DNA from: Thioclava atlantica | GTDB taxonomy: Bacteria > Pseudomonadota > Alphaproteobacteria > Rhodobacterales > Rhodobacteraceae | Direction of reading: 5' to 3' | Length of the DNA stretch: 64,000 bases | NCBI RefSeq assembly: GCF_000737065.1 | Contig: NZ_AQRC01000016.1 | Span: 55,958 to 119,957 of the forward strand | In this document: one piece after another, positions 1 to 10,969 of the stretch | Numbering within the stretch: the stretch's first letter is position 1 | Layout: each line of letters starts with the position of its first letter | Notes under the pieces: model-generated | Told to the model about the DNA's origin: nothing | Database searches by the model: none | The model's input: only the letters and a program-made list of their open reading frames with translations | Made by a program: the position numbers and the translations under genes

Positions 1-189
1 AGCGGCGCTCGACGGCCAGCCCTTCACCGAAGCGGCGATCACGGCCGCGCTGCCTGCGCTCGAGGACGATTTCACCCCGCTCTCGGACATGCGCGCCTCG
101 GCCCGCTACCGGATGGAGGCGGCCAAGGCGATGCTGATACGCTACCTGCGCGAGGCGGAAGGCGCACAGAGCATTCTCGAGGTGCAGCC

Positions 190-193
<4 letters not shown>
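1..193 (+). CDS. xdhA: Xanthine dehydrogenase small subunit, C-terminal end (partial)
   Basis: Only the last 63 codons are in the window (frame beginning at base 2, stop TGA at 191-193). The translated tail contains [19 protein letters not shown], which resembles the end of the FAD-binding CO-dehydrogenase flavoprotein C-terminal domain of XdhA-type subunits. XdhA carries the 2Fe-2S clusters and FAD of bacterial xanthine dehydrogenase; the catalytic subunit is the next gene. The stop overlaps the xdhB start in an ATGA, which implies translational coupling. The assignment rests on this tail and on the downstream xdhB and xdhC. Confidence 0.85.
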
Positions 194-2513
<2,320 letters not shown>

Positions 2514-2517
<4 letters not shown>

Positions 2518-3449
2518 GCCTCGATCCCGGATATCTCGCACGGATGGCCGAACGCGGTCCCTTCACCCGCGTGGTGGTGGCGCGCGTGCAGGGTTCGACC
2601 CCGCGCGAGGAAGGCGCGGCGATGCTGGTCTGGCCCGATCGGTGCGAAGGCACGATCGGCGGCGGCGCGCTTGAATTCGCGGCGATCGCGAAGGCGCGGG
2701 CGGGGATGGAGGGGCTCGAGACCGTGCCGCTTGGACCTGCGATGGGCCAATGTTGCGGCGGGGCGGTCACGCTGGCCTATGAGCGCTTCGACACGCAGCG
2801 CATCGCCCGGATCGAGGGCGCGTGGCATGCCCGCCCGGTCGGCGGCGCAGGCGCCGCGCCGCTTGCCGTGACCCGCGCCCTCGCCCGGGCCCGCGATCGC
2901 GGCGCGGCGCCCCCCTTGCTGACCGGCGCCTGGCTGATCGAACGCGTCGCCCCGCCCGCCACCCCGGTCTGGATCTGGGGCGCGGGTCATGTCGGGCGCG
3001 CCCTTGTCGGCACGCTCCACCCCCTGCCCGATCTGGCGATCTCCTGGACCGATAGCGGCGCGGAGCGGTTTCCCGAAGCGATCCCTCAAGGCGTCACCCC
3101 GCTCATCGCGCAAGACCCGGCCCGGCTGGTGCCGCTCGCCCCCGCGACGGCGCGCCACTTTGTACTGACCTATTCACATGCGCTCGATCTCGAGCTGTGC
3201 CACCGGCTTCTCGGCCACGGGTTCGGCACGCTCGGCCTGATCGGATCGGCGTCGAAATGGGCCCGGTTTCGCAAGCGGCTGCGCGCACTTGGCCACAGTG
3301 ACGCACAAATTTCGCGCATTGCCTGCCCGATAGGCGACCCGAGCCTCGGCAAGCACCCTCAGGCCATTGCCCTCGGGGTCGCCGCCGCGCTAGTGAGAGA
3401 CCTGAACGAAGCGGGGGCTGCCGAGACCATGGGGATGCGTGCCGGGTGA
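2514..3449 (+). CDS. xdhC: Xanthine dehydrogenase accessory protein XdhC
   Basis: Encodes 311 aa. XdhC binds molybdenum cofactor, supports its sulfuration and delivers it to XdhB. The N-terminal XdhC/CoxI domain shows GSTPREEGAAMLV and GTIGGGALEF. The C-terminal Rossmann-like XdhC domain shows WIWGAGHVGRAL and LIGSASKWARFRKRL. The ATG at 2514 overlaps the xdhB stop by four bases; an in-frame upstream extension would run through xdhB and is not needed. The gene ends in GTGA, where the GTG starts the ABC-transporter ATPase, so enzyme maturation and import appear to be translated from one message. Confidence 0.93.
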
Positions 3450-4960
3450 GCGAGCTGTTGAAGATCGAAGGGCTGACCAAGGCCTATCCCGGCGTCGTGG
3501 CGAATGACGGCGTCGGTTTCTCCGTGAGGCCCGGCGAGGTTCATGCGCTTCTGGGCGAGAACGGCGCGGGCAAATCCACGCTGGTCAAGATGATCTACGG
3601 GTTGGTCAAGCCCGATGCGGGCAGCATGCAATTCGCAGGCCAGCCCTTCGCCCCGGCCGATCCGCGCGCGGCGCGCGCCGCCGGGGTGGCGATGGTGTTC
3701 CAGCATTTCTCGCTCTTCGAGGCGCTCAACGTGGCCGAGAACGTGGCGCTCGGGATGGAGACCCCGCCGCCGATGCGCCAGCTCGCGGCGCGGATCCGCG
3801 AGATCTCCACCGCCTACGGCCTGCCGCTCGACCCGATGCGGTTGGTGGGCGATCTCTCCGCGGGCGAACGCCAGCGGGTCGAGATCGTGCGCTGCCTGCT
3901 GCAGGATCCGAAACTCCTGATCATGGACGAGCCGACCTCGGTGCTGACCCCGCAGGAGGTGGAGATCCTCTTCCACACCCTGCGCAAGCTCTCCTCGGAG
4001 GGCACCGCGATTCTCTACATCTCGCACAAGCTCGAGGAGATCCGCGCGCTGTGCGACGGCGCGACGATCCTGCGCGGCGGCAAGGTGGTCGCCTCCTGCG
4101 ATCCGCGCGAGAAGACCGCGCGCGAACTGGCCGAACTGATGGTGGGGGCCGAGCTGAAGGTGACCGACCGGGCCGAGAGGAGGCTGGGCGATGTCGTGTT
4201 GAGCGTGCGCGAACTCTCGCTTGCGCCGATGTCGCAATTCGGCCCGTCGCTGAAGGGCGTGAGCTTCGATCTGCGCGCGGGCGAGGTGCTCGGTATCGGC
4301 GGGGTCGCGGGGAACGGGCAGGAGGAACTGCTCGCCACGCTTTCGGGCGAGCGCCCCTCGGCGGCCGCGACCGTGATGCTGAACGGCATGGATATCTCCG
4401 GGCTCGGTCCGAACGGACGCCGCGCGAAAGGTTTGCTCGCCGCTCCCGAAGAACGTCTGGGCCATGCGGCGGTCCCCGCGATGAGCCTGACCGAGAACGC
4501 GATCCTCACCGGCACGATGCGCAAGCCGCTCACCCGGCACGGCTTCGTGGATCAGGGCGCCGCGCGCCGCTTCGCGGAGGAGACCATCGCCGCCTTCGAC
4601 GTCCGCACGCCGGGGGCGCATGTGGCCGCGCGGGCGCTTTCGGGCGGCAATCTCCAGAAATTCGTGATCGGGCGCGAGGTCTTGCAGGCCCCGTCCGTGC
4701 TCGTGGTCAACCAGCCGACCTGGGGCGTGGACGCGGCCGCCGCCGCCGCGATCCGGCAGGCCCTTCTCGATCTCGCGGCCCAGGGCGCGGCGGTGATCGC
4801 CATTTCGCAGGATCTCGATGAGCTGATGGAAATCTCCGACCGTTTCGCCGCCCTCAACGAAGGCCGCCTGAGCGCGCCGCGTCCGATGCAGGGGCTGACG
4901 CTCGAGGAGATCGGGCTGATGCTCGGGGGCGCGCACGGGATGCAGGAGGCGCAGCCGTGA
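3446..4960 (+). CDS. BMP-family nucleoside/purine ABC importer, ATP-binding protein
   Basis: Encodes 504 aa with two fused nucleotide-binding domains, the arrangement of sugar/nucleoside importers such as YufO/NupA. The first domain has Walker A GENGAGKST, signature LSAGERQRVEI and Walker B LLIMDEPTS. The second has the degenerate Walker A GVAGNGQEE and the signature LSGGNLQKFVIGRE, as expected for this family. The start is GTG within the GTGA that ends xdhC. Its place directly after xdhC, with permeases and a BMP-type binding protein downstream, suggests that the imported substrate is a purine base or nucleoside feeding xanthine dehydrogenase. The substrate itself is inferred. Confidence 0.92.
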   Translation: MSELLKIEGLTKAYPGVVANDGVGFSVRPGEVHALLGENGAGKSTLVKMIYGLVKPDAGSMQFAGQPFAPADPRAARAAGVAMVFQHFSLFEALNVAENVALGMETPPPMRQLAARIREISTAYGLPLDPMRLVGDLSAGERQRVEIVRCLLQDPKLLIMDEPTSVLTPQEVEILFHTLRKLSSEGTAILYISHKLEEIRALCDGATILRGGKVVASCDPREKTARELAELMVGAELKVTDRAERRLGDVVLSVRELSLAPMSQFGPSLKGVSFDLRAGEVLGIGGVAGNGQEELLATLSGERPSAAATVMLNGMDISGLGPNGRRAKGLLAAPEERLGHAAVPAMSLTENAILTGTMRKPLTRHGFVDQGAARRFAEETIAAFDVRTPGAHVAARALSGGNLQKFVIGREVLQAPSVLVVNQPTWGVDAAAAAAIRQALLDLAAQGAAVIAISQDLDELMEISDRFAALNEGRLSAPRPMQGLTLEEIGLMLGGAHGMQEAQP

Positions 4961-6036
4961 TCACGCTTGTCCGCCGCCCGACGCCCTCGAAACTCTGGAC
5001 CTATGCCACCCCCCTCGTCGCGGTGATCGCGACGATGATCGCGGGCGGGCTGCTGTTCAGCCTGCTTGGCAAGCACCCGGTCGAGGCGATCCGCGTGATC
5101 TTCTGGGAGCCGCTTTTCGGGGCCAATGCGAGCTATTTTCGCGGCCAGCTTCTGGTCAAGGCGGGGCCGCTGATCCTGATCGCCGCGGGCCTCGCGGTGG
5201 GCTTCCGCGCCGGTATCTGGAATATCGGGGCGGAGGGGCAATACATCATGGGCGCGCTTTTCGCAGCCTGGCTCGCGCTCAGGATCTACCCCGCCGAGAG
5301 CCATTGGCTGTTCCCCGCGATGATCGTGCTCGGCGCGCTCGGCGGGCTTCTCTGGGCGCTGATCCCGGCGCTGTTGCGGGTGTTCTTCGGCACCTCCGAG
5401 ATCCTCGTCTCGCTGATGCTGGTCTATGTCGCCGAGAACCTGCTCGCCTATATGGCCTTCGGCCCGATGAAGAACCCCGAGGGCTACGGCTTTCCCGGCT
5501 CGCGCAACCTGCAGGATTACCCCTCCGCCTATAACCACGAACTGATCGCGGGCACGGGGATGCACTGGGGCGTCGTCGCCGCGCTCGTCGCGGTGATTTT
5601 CACCTATGTGCTGATGCATCGCCACATCATGGGCTTCCGGATCCGGGTCGCGGGCGAGGCCCCCAAGGCCGCGCGCTTCGCGGGCGTGATGCCGGCGCGG
5701 CTGGTGATCTTCTGCCTCGGCCTCGGCGGCGCCTTCGCGGGACTTGCGGGGATGTTCGAGGTCGCGGGCCCCTCCGGCCAGATCACCGACAGCTTCAACG
5801 TGGGCTATGGCTTCACCGCGATCATCGTGGCCTTCCTCGGCCGCCTGCACCCGCTCGGCATCCTGCTCGCGGGGCTTTTGATGGCGCTCACCTATATCGG
5901 CGGCGACATGGCGCAGCTCACGCTCGGCCTGCCCTCCGCCGCGATCCAGGTGTTTCAGGGGATGCTGCTGTTCTTCCTGCTCGCCTTCGACGTGCTGACC
6001 AATTTCCGGATCCGCATCGGGAGGGCCATCGCATGA
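4957..6036 (+). CDS. BMP-family nucleoside/purine ABC importer, permease 1
   Basis: Encodes 359 aa, a polytopic membrane protein of the BPD_transp_2 (YufP/RbsC-like) type. Hydrophobic segments begin at about residue 17 and continue to the C terminus; the signature NIGAEGQYIMGA of this permease class is present. It begins with GTG in the GTGA overlap with the ATPase and ends in ATGA shared with the small membrane protein. It should form the inner-membrane channel with the second permease at 6359. Confidence 0.92.
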   Translation: MITLVRRPTPSKLWTYATPLVAVIATMIAGGLLFSLLGKHPVEAIRVIFWEPLFGANASYFRGQLLVKAGPLILIAAGLAVGFRAGIWNIGAEGQYIMGALFAAWLALRIYPAESHWLFPAMIVLGALGGLLWALIPALLRVFFGTSEILVSLMLVYVAENLLAYMAFGPMKNPEGYGFPGSRNLQDYPSAYNHELIAGTGMHWGVVAALVAVIFTYVLMHRHIMGFRIRVAGEAPKAARFAGVMPARLVIFCLGLGGAFAGLAGMFEVAGPSGQITDSFNVGYGFTAIIVAFLGRLHPLGILLAGLLMALTYIGGDMAQLTLGLPSAAIQVFQGMLLFFLLAFDVLTNFRIRIGRAIA

Positions 6037-6362
6037 AGCTGCCCTCGCTGCATCTGCCGGTTATCGTTCTCGCCGGCTTCCTCGGGGGACTCGGGCTCTA
6101 TTATCTTTTCGCGCTGCTGGGGGTCCTCTGGCGGCTGGTGCTGATGGGCGTGGTGCTGCTCGTGGTGCTCGAGGCGCTGGTGCGGATCTCGCAGGCGGTG
6201 ATCTACCGGATGGGTGCGCGTCCCGAAGACGAGGCCCCCGCGATGCCGCGGCTGCGCGGGCGCGACCGCTACGCGGCGCTTGGCGGGGTGATCGCGGGCA
6301 TGGCTGCGGGCTTCGCCCTCTGGGGCCCGGTCCTGATCTGGAAACACGGAGGCGGCGCATGA
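6033..6362 (+). CDS. Small membrane protein embedded in the purine ABC importer operon
   Basis: Encodes 109 aa. I do not recognise a named family. Two hydrophobic helices are likely at about residues 9-28 and 31-52, followed by a charged stretch (PEDEAPAMPRLRGRDRY) and a third helix at about 83-105. It sits between the two permease genes with 4-base ATGA overlaps on both sides, so its dosage is tied to the transporter. That placement suggests an accessory subunit or assembly factor of the importer, but nothing in the sequence identifies a function. Confidence 0.75.
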   Translation: MKLPSLHLPVIVLAGFLGGLGLYYLFALLGVLWRLVLMGVVLLVVLEALVRISQAVIYRMGARPEDEAPAMPRLRGRDRYAALGGVIAGMAAGFALWGPVLIWKHGGGA

Positions 6363-7291
6363 TCGTCGGCGGTATCGATGTCATCACCCTCACCGCGACC
6401 CTGATGGGCGCCTCCACCCCGGTGCTGCTCGCCGCGACCGGCGAGCTGGTGGCCGAGAAATCGGGCGTCCTCAATCTCGGCGTCGAGGGCATGATGATCA
6501 TCGGCGCGGTCGCGGGCTTCGCGGCGGCGGTGACGACCGGCAACCCGGTTCTGGGCTTTGTCGCGGGCGCGCTCGCGGGGGCCCTTCTGGCCACGCTCTT
6601 CGCCGCGCTCACCCAGCTTCTGCTGTCGAACCAGGTGGCGACGGGGCTTGCGCTCACGCTGTTCGGGCTCGGGCTCTCGGCGCTGATCGGCAAGGGCTAT
6701 GAAGGGGTGCGGCCGCCGGGCACGCCGAAGCTCGATTTCGGGCCGCTCTCGGACATTCCGGTTCTGGGGCGGATCCTGTTCTCGCATGACTGGGTGGTCT
6801 ATCTCTCGCTGCTCCTCGTCGCGCTGGTCTGGTTCGTGCTGCGCTTCACCCGGGCGGGGCTGATCCTGCGCGCGGTGGGCGAGAGCCACGACGCGGCCCA
6901 TGCGCTCGGTTACCGGGTCGTCGCGGTGCGCTTCGCAGCCCTCGCCTTCGGCGGCGCGCTTGCCGGCCTGGGCGGGGCCTATCTCAGCCTCGTGCGGGTG
7001 CCGCAATGGACCGAGGGCATGACCGCGGGCGCGGGCTGGATCGCGCTCGCCATCGTCGTCTTCGCAAGCTGGCGGCCGTGGCGCGTGCTGCTCGGGGCCT
7101 ATCTCTTCGGCGGCATCACCGCGCTCCAGCTCCAGCTTCAGGCGGCGGGCTACGCGATCCCCGTGCATATCCTGTCGATGGCGCCTTACCTGGTGACGAT
7201 CGTCGTCCTCGTCATCCTCTCCGCCATCCATCGCCACGGCGTGCAGGCCGCGCCCGCCTGCCTTGGCAAACCCTTCCACGCCTCGAGCTGA
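6359..7291 (+). CDS. BMP-family nucleoside/purine ABC importer, permease 2
   Basis: Encodes 310 aa, a YufQ-like permease. The early motif EKSGVLNLGVEGMMI is diagnostic of the second permease of BMP-type importers, and hydrophobic helices run throughout. The start ATG is in the ATGA shared with the upstream small membrane gene. The stop lies 52 bases before the binding-protein start; this is the only true gap in the operon and may allow separate translation of the abundant binding protein. Confidence 0.92.
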   Translation: MIVGGIDVITLTATLMGASTPVLLAATGELVAEKSGVLNLGVEGMMIIGAVAGFAAAVTTGNPVLGFVAGALAGALLATLFAALTQLLLSNQVATGLALTLFGLGLSALIGKGYEGVRPPGTPKLDFGPLSDIPVLGRILFSHDWVVYLSLLLVALVWFVLRFTRAGLILRAVGESHDAAHALGYRVVAVRFAALAFGGALAGLGGAYLSLVRVPQWTEGMTAGAGWIALAIVVFASWRPWRVLLGAYLFGGITALQLQLQAAGYAIPVHILSMAPYLVTIVVLVILSAIHRHGVQAAPACLGKPFHASS

Positions 7292-7343
7292 GGCATTCAT
7301 CCTCAGGGTCCTCAAGAGGCCCGCAACCAACTGGGAGTCACCG

Positions 7344-8429
7344 ATGAACCGCAGATCCTTCCTGAAAACTTCCGCCGCGACCGCCGTCGTCGCGGGCGCG
7401 GGCCTGCCCGCCTTCGCCGCAGACGAGCCGCTCAAGATCGGCTTCATCTATGTCGGCCCGGTGGGCGACATGGGCTGGTCCTACCAGCACGACCAGGGCC
7501 GCAAGGCGATCGAGGCCGAATACGGCGACAAGGTGAAGACCTCCTTCATCGAGAACGTCCCCGAAGGGCCCGACGCAGAACGTGCGCTGACGCAGCTGGC
7601 GCTCGAGGGCAACAAGCTGATCTTCGCGACCTCCTTCGGCTTCATGGATGCCGTGATGAATGTCGCGAAGAAATTCCCCGACGTGAAATTCGAGCACGCC
7701 ACCGGCTACAAGCGCGCCGACAATGTCGCGACCTATGACGCGAAATTCTACCAGGGCCGCGCCATCCAGGGCACGATCGGCGGCCGCATGACCAAGACCA
7801 ACAAGATCGGCTATATCGGCTCCTTCCCGATCCCCGAGGTCTATCAGGGCATCAACGCGGCCTATCTCGCGGCGAAGAAGGTGAACCCCGATGTCGAGAT
7901 GAAGGTGGTCTGGGCCTATACCTGGTTCGATCCTGCGAAAGAGGCCGACGCGGCCTCTGCACTGATCGCGGACGGTGTCGACGTGCTGCTTCAGCACACC
8001 GATTCGACCGCCCCGCAGGCGAAGGCGCAGGAAGCGGGCAACGTCATCACCTTCGGTCAGGCCTCGGACATGTCGAGCTTCGCGCCCAAGCCGCGCGTCT
8101 CCTCGACGATCGACAACTGGGCGCCCTATTACGTCAAGCGCGCAGGCGCGGTGATGGACGGCACCTGGAAGTCGGAGGCCACCTGGGGCGGCATCGATAC
8201 CGGCATGGTCGAGATCGGCGAGATCTCGGACGCGGTTCCGGCCGATGTGAAAGCCGAGGCGCTTCAACTCAAGGACGACATCGCGGCGGGCAAGGCCCAT
8301 CCCTTCACCGGCCCGCTCAACAAGCAGGACGGCTCGGCCTTCCTCGCCGAGGGTGAGGTCGCGACCGACGAGCAGCTCCAGTCGATGACCTTCTATGTCG
8401 AGGGCATCACCGCCGAGCCGCCGAAATAA
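7344..8429 (+). CDS. BMP family substrate-binding lipoprotein-type protein of ABC importer
   Basis: Encodes 361 aa. The N terminus MNRRSFLKTSAATAVVAGAG carries a twin-arginine motif (RRSFLK) and ends in AFA before ADEPLKIGF, pointing to Tat export to the periplasm. The mature part matches the Bmp/Med-type periplasmic binding family (IGFIYVGPVGDMGWSYQHDQGR; DVLLQHTDST). The ATG at 7344 is preceded by GGGAG; the longer in-frame extension from 7263 overlaps the permease and lacks a signal peptide. It should capture a purine or nucleoside for the two permeases. A rho-independent terminator follows. Confidence 0.92.
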   Translation: MNRRSFLKTSAATAVVAGAGLPAFAADEPLKIGFIYVGPVGDMGWSYQHDQGRKAIEAEYGDKVKTSFIENVPEGPDAERALTQLALEGNKLIFATSFGFMDAVMNVAKKFPDVKFEHATGYKRADNVATYDAKFYQGRAIQGTIGGRMTKTNKIGYIGSFPIPEVYQGINAAYLAAKKVNPDVEMKVVWAYTWFDPAKEADAASALIADGVDVLLQHTDSTAPQAKAQEAGNVITFGQASDMSSFAPKPRVSSTIDNWAPYYVKRAGAVMDGTWKSEATWGGIDTGMVEIGEISDAVPADVKAEALQLKDDIAAGKAHPFTGPLNKQDGSAFLAEGEVATDEQLQSMTFYVEGITAEPPK

Positions 8430-8454
8430 GACGCTCACGCAGAGAACACCCCGA

Positions 8455-8479
8455 GGGCCGGCCAAGCGCCGGCCCTTTT
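8455..8479 (+). terminator. Rho-independent terminator of the xdh-ABC operon
   Basis: GGGCCGGC (8455-8462), loop CAAGC, GCCGGCCC (8468-8475), then TTTT. It lies 26 bases past the stop of the binding-protein gene. Confidence 0.9.
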
Positions 8480-8537
8480 GCGTTCGGGGCATCCGGCGAG
8501 ACCGGGCCCGCAAATTCCGCGCGGGGCCGGAAAATGC

Positions 8538-8565
8538 AAAGGGCGCTCTCACGAGCGCCCTTTTT
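8538..8565. terminator. Bidirectional terminator between the ABC operon and tRNA-Met
   Basis: GGGCGCTC (8541-8548), loop TCAC, GAGCGCCC (8553-8560), flanked by AAA on the left and TTTTT on the right. On the minus strand it follows the tRNA-Met 3' end by about 25 bases and is then followed by TTTGCATTTT, so it probably terminates the tRNA transcript. Confidence 0.85.
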
Positions 8566-8589
8566 GGCAGATCTTCCCTAGGAAGGAAG

Positions 8590-8666
8590 TGGTGGCGAGG
8601 GGGGGACTCGAACCCCCGACCCCACGATTATGAGTCGTGTGCTCTAACCAGCTGAGCTACCTAGCC
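8590..8666 (-). tRNA. tRNA-Met (anticodon CAT), probably elongator
   Basis: The reverse complement folds as a 77-nt cloverleaf. The acceptor stem is GGCTAGG/CCTCGCC with one T-C mismatch, followed by discriminator A and an encoded CCA. The D arm has GCTC/GAGC and the anticodon arm CACGA-CTCATAA-TCGTG. The variable loop is GGGTC and the T arm GGGGG-TTCGAGT-CCCCC. The CAT anticodon fits Met. A lysidine-modified tRNA-Ile2 also has CAT, but the body looks like elongator tRNA-Met of this group. Confidence 0.93.
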
Positions 8667-8677
8667 ACTGCCCGCGC

Positions 8678-8706
8678 TAACTAGGCAAAGCGCCCCGCCC
8701 CGTCAA
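8678..8706 (-). promoter_or_regulatory. Promoter of tRNA-Met
   Basis: On the minus strand TTGACG (8706-8701), a 17-base spacer and TAGTTA (8683-8678) place a start point about five bases before the mature tRNA 5' end. This is close to the housekeeping sigma consensus. Confidence 0.7.
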
Positions 8707-8803
8707 GGGCGTTTTGTGCGAAAAATGCCTCGGCCCCGGCGGCAGATTGACGATTGGCGAAACCACCTGCAACGGCTAGGCATGACGGGCGAAAGGAGTC
8801 CCC

Positions 8804-10969
8804 ATGCGCCAAGACGCCGATCTGCCCCTGACCCGCGACCTCGTGCTGATCGGAGGCGGGCATTCCCACGCGCTGGTGCTGCGCATGTGGGGGATGAAGC
8901 CCCTGGCCGGCGTGCGCCTGACCGTCATCAACCCGCTGCCGAGCGCCGCCTATTCGGGGATGCTCCCGGGCCATGTGGCGGGGCATTACGCGCGGCAGGA
9001 ACTGCAGCTCGATCTGGTCAGGCTCGCCCGTCATGCCGGGGCGCGTCTGGTGCTGGGCCGTGCGACGGGGATCGACCGCGCGCGCAAGCTGATCGAGGTG
9101 CCCGGGCGCGCGCCCATCGCCTATGACGTGGCCTCGCTCGATATCGGGATCACCTCGGAGATGCCGCAGCTGCCGGGCTTTTCCGAGCATGTCACGCCCG
9201 CCAAACCCCTCGATGCCTTCGCCGATGCCTGGGAGGCCTTCGCGACGGACCCGCCGCCCGAGCCCCGCATCGCGGTTGTGGGAGGCGGCGTGGCCGGGGT
9301 CGAGCTGGCGATGGCCTGTGCGCATCGTCTGCCGCAGGCGCGCGTCACCGTCTACGAGGCGGCGCGGGAAGCGCTTCGGTTGCTCGGGAGCGGGGCGCGC
9401 GGCGCGATGCTGCGCCATTGCGCGCGCCTCGGGGTGAGGATCGAGACCGGCGCGGCGCTCGCCGGGGCCGAGGCCGGGCAGCTCCTGCTCGAAGGCGGCA
9501 AGACGGCACGGGCCGATTTCGTCATCGGAACCGGCGCGACCAAGCCTGCGGACTGGCTCGAGCGGACGGAGCTCGATCTCACCGACGGTTTCGTCACCGT
9601 CGGCCCGACGCTGCAAAGCTCGGACCCCGCGATCTTCGCCTCCGGCGATATCGCCCATCTGAGCCACGCCCCGCGCCCCAAGGCCGGCGTCTATGCCGTG
9701 CGGGCGGCGAAGCCCCTCTTCCGCAATCTGCGGGCCGCGCTCTCGGGCCGGCCGCTCACGCGCTTTCAGCCGCAGCGCGACTATCTCAAGCTGATCTCGA
9801 CGGGCGGCAAGCATGCGGTCGCGGACAAATGGAGCCTGCCGCTCGACGGGGAATGGCTGTGGCGCTGGAAGGACCGGATCGACCGCAAGTTCATGGCCAA
9901 GGTCCATGACCTGCCAATCATGGCACCCCCGCCCCTGCCGCGCGAGCGCGCGCAAGGCCTCGAGGAGGTTCTGGGGACCAAGCCGATGTGCGGCGGCTGC
10001 GGCGCGAAACTCGGAGGGGTGGCGCTGCGCGAGGCGCTGGCCGGTCTCCCTGCCCCCACGCGTCCCGATGTGCTCAGCGGCCCGGGCGACGATGCGGCGG
10101 TGCTTGCCTGCGGGCCGCGCAAGCAGGTCTTCACCACCGATCACGTCCGCGCCTTCACCGAGGATCCCTGGGTGCTGGGCCGGATCGTCGCGCTGCACGC
10201 GATGAGCGATGCCTGGGCGATGGGCGCCGCCCCGCAGGCCGCGCTCGCGCAGGTCACCCTGCCCCGCCAATCCGAGGAACTGGGCGCGCGGGCGCTTTCC
10301 GAAATGCTCGGAGCGGCGGCCGAGGCCTTCCGCGAGGCGGGGGCGGATCTCGTGGGCGGGCATACCTCGATGGGCGCGGAGCTGAGTCTCGGCTTCACCG
10401 TCACCGGGCTGTGCGACGACCCGCTGGGGCAGGACGGCGCGCAGCCGGGCGACCGTCTGATCCTGACCAAGCCGATCGGCGCGGGCGTGATCCTCGCCGC
10501 CGAGATGCTGGGGGCGGCCCCCGGCGCAACCGTCGCGAAAGCGCTCGAGATGATGGCGCGGTCCTCGGGGCCGGCAAGCGCAATCCTCGCGCCCCATGCC
10601 CATGCGATGACCGACGTGACCGGGTTCGGGCTGGCGGGCCACCTGCTGGGACTGTGCGAGGCCTCGGCCGTATCCGCGCGGCTCGACCTCGCCGCGATCC
10701 CGGTCCTCGAAGGCGCTGAGAAGCTCGCGGCGGCGGGGCACCATTCGAGCCTGCTGCCGCAGAATATCGCGAATTGCGCGGGCCGGATGACCGCGCCGCC
10801 CGGGCCGCGCAGCGAAATCCTGCACGATCCGCAGACCTCGGGCGGGCTTCTGGCGGCGGTCCCGGCGGAAAAGGTCGAAAAAATTCTCGCCTCGTTGCGC
10901 GCGGCGGGATACGAGGCGGCCGCGATCGGCGCGATCGAGCCGGGCCCGGCCTTCCTGCGCGTCAGCTAG
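8804..10969 (+). CDS. selD: NADH dehydrogenase-like domain fused to selenide, water dikinase (SelD)
   Basis: Encodes 721 aa, about twice the length of SelD alone. Residues 1 to about 350 form an NDH-2-like FAD/NAD(P) oxidoreductase with LVLIGGGHSHALVL and a second Rossmann motif VVGGGVAGVELAMA. Residues about 385-721 are SelD, which makes selenophosphate from selenide and ATP. The catalytic pair appears as C399 and K402 in CGGCGAK, with the same spacing as C17/K20 in E. coli SelD. The aspartates of GPGDDAAVL and the GGHTSMGAE segment are also present. The start is preceded by AAAGGAG. This fusion is known in several bacteria; the oxidoreductase half may reduce a selenium precursor, but that is inference. 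The stop overlaps mnmH, which faces it and uses selenophosphate. Confidence 0.92.
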   Translation: MRQDADLPLTRDLVLIGGGHSHALVLRMWGMKPLAGVRLTVINPLPSAAYSGMLPGHVAGHYARQELQLDLVRLARHAGARLVLGRATGIDRARKLIEVPGRAPIAYDVASLDIGITSEMPQLPGFSEHVTPAKPLDAFADAWEAFATDPPPEPRIAVVGGGVAGVELAMACAHRLPQARVTVYEAAREALRLLGSGARGAMLRHCARLGVRIETGAALAGAEAGQLLLEGGKTARADFVIGTGATKPADWLERTELDLTDGFVTVGPTLQSSDPAIFASGDIAHLSHAPRPKAGVYAVRAAKPLFRNLRAALSGRPLTRFQPQRDYLKLISTGGKHAVADKWSLPLDGEWLWRWKDRIDRKFMAKVHDLPIMAPPPLPRERAQGLEEVLGTKPMCGGCGAKLGGVALREALAGLPAPTRPDVLSGPGDDAAVLACGPRKQVFTTDHVRAFTEDPWVLGRIVALHAMSDAWAMGAAPQAALAQVTLPRQSEELGARALSEMLGAAAEAFREAGADLVGGHTSMGAELSLGFTVTGLCDDPLGQDGAQPGDRLILTKPIGAGVILAAEMLGAAPGATVAKALEMMARSSGPASAILAPHAHAMTDVTGFGLAGHLLGLCEASAVSARLDLAAIPVLEGAEKLAAAGHHSSLLPQNIANCAGRMTAPPGPRSEILHDPQTSGGLLAAVPAEKVEKILASLRAAGYEAAAIGAIEPGPAFLRVS

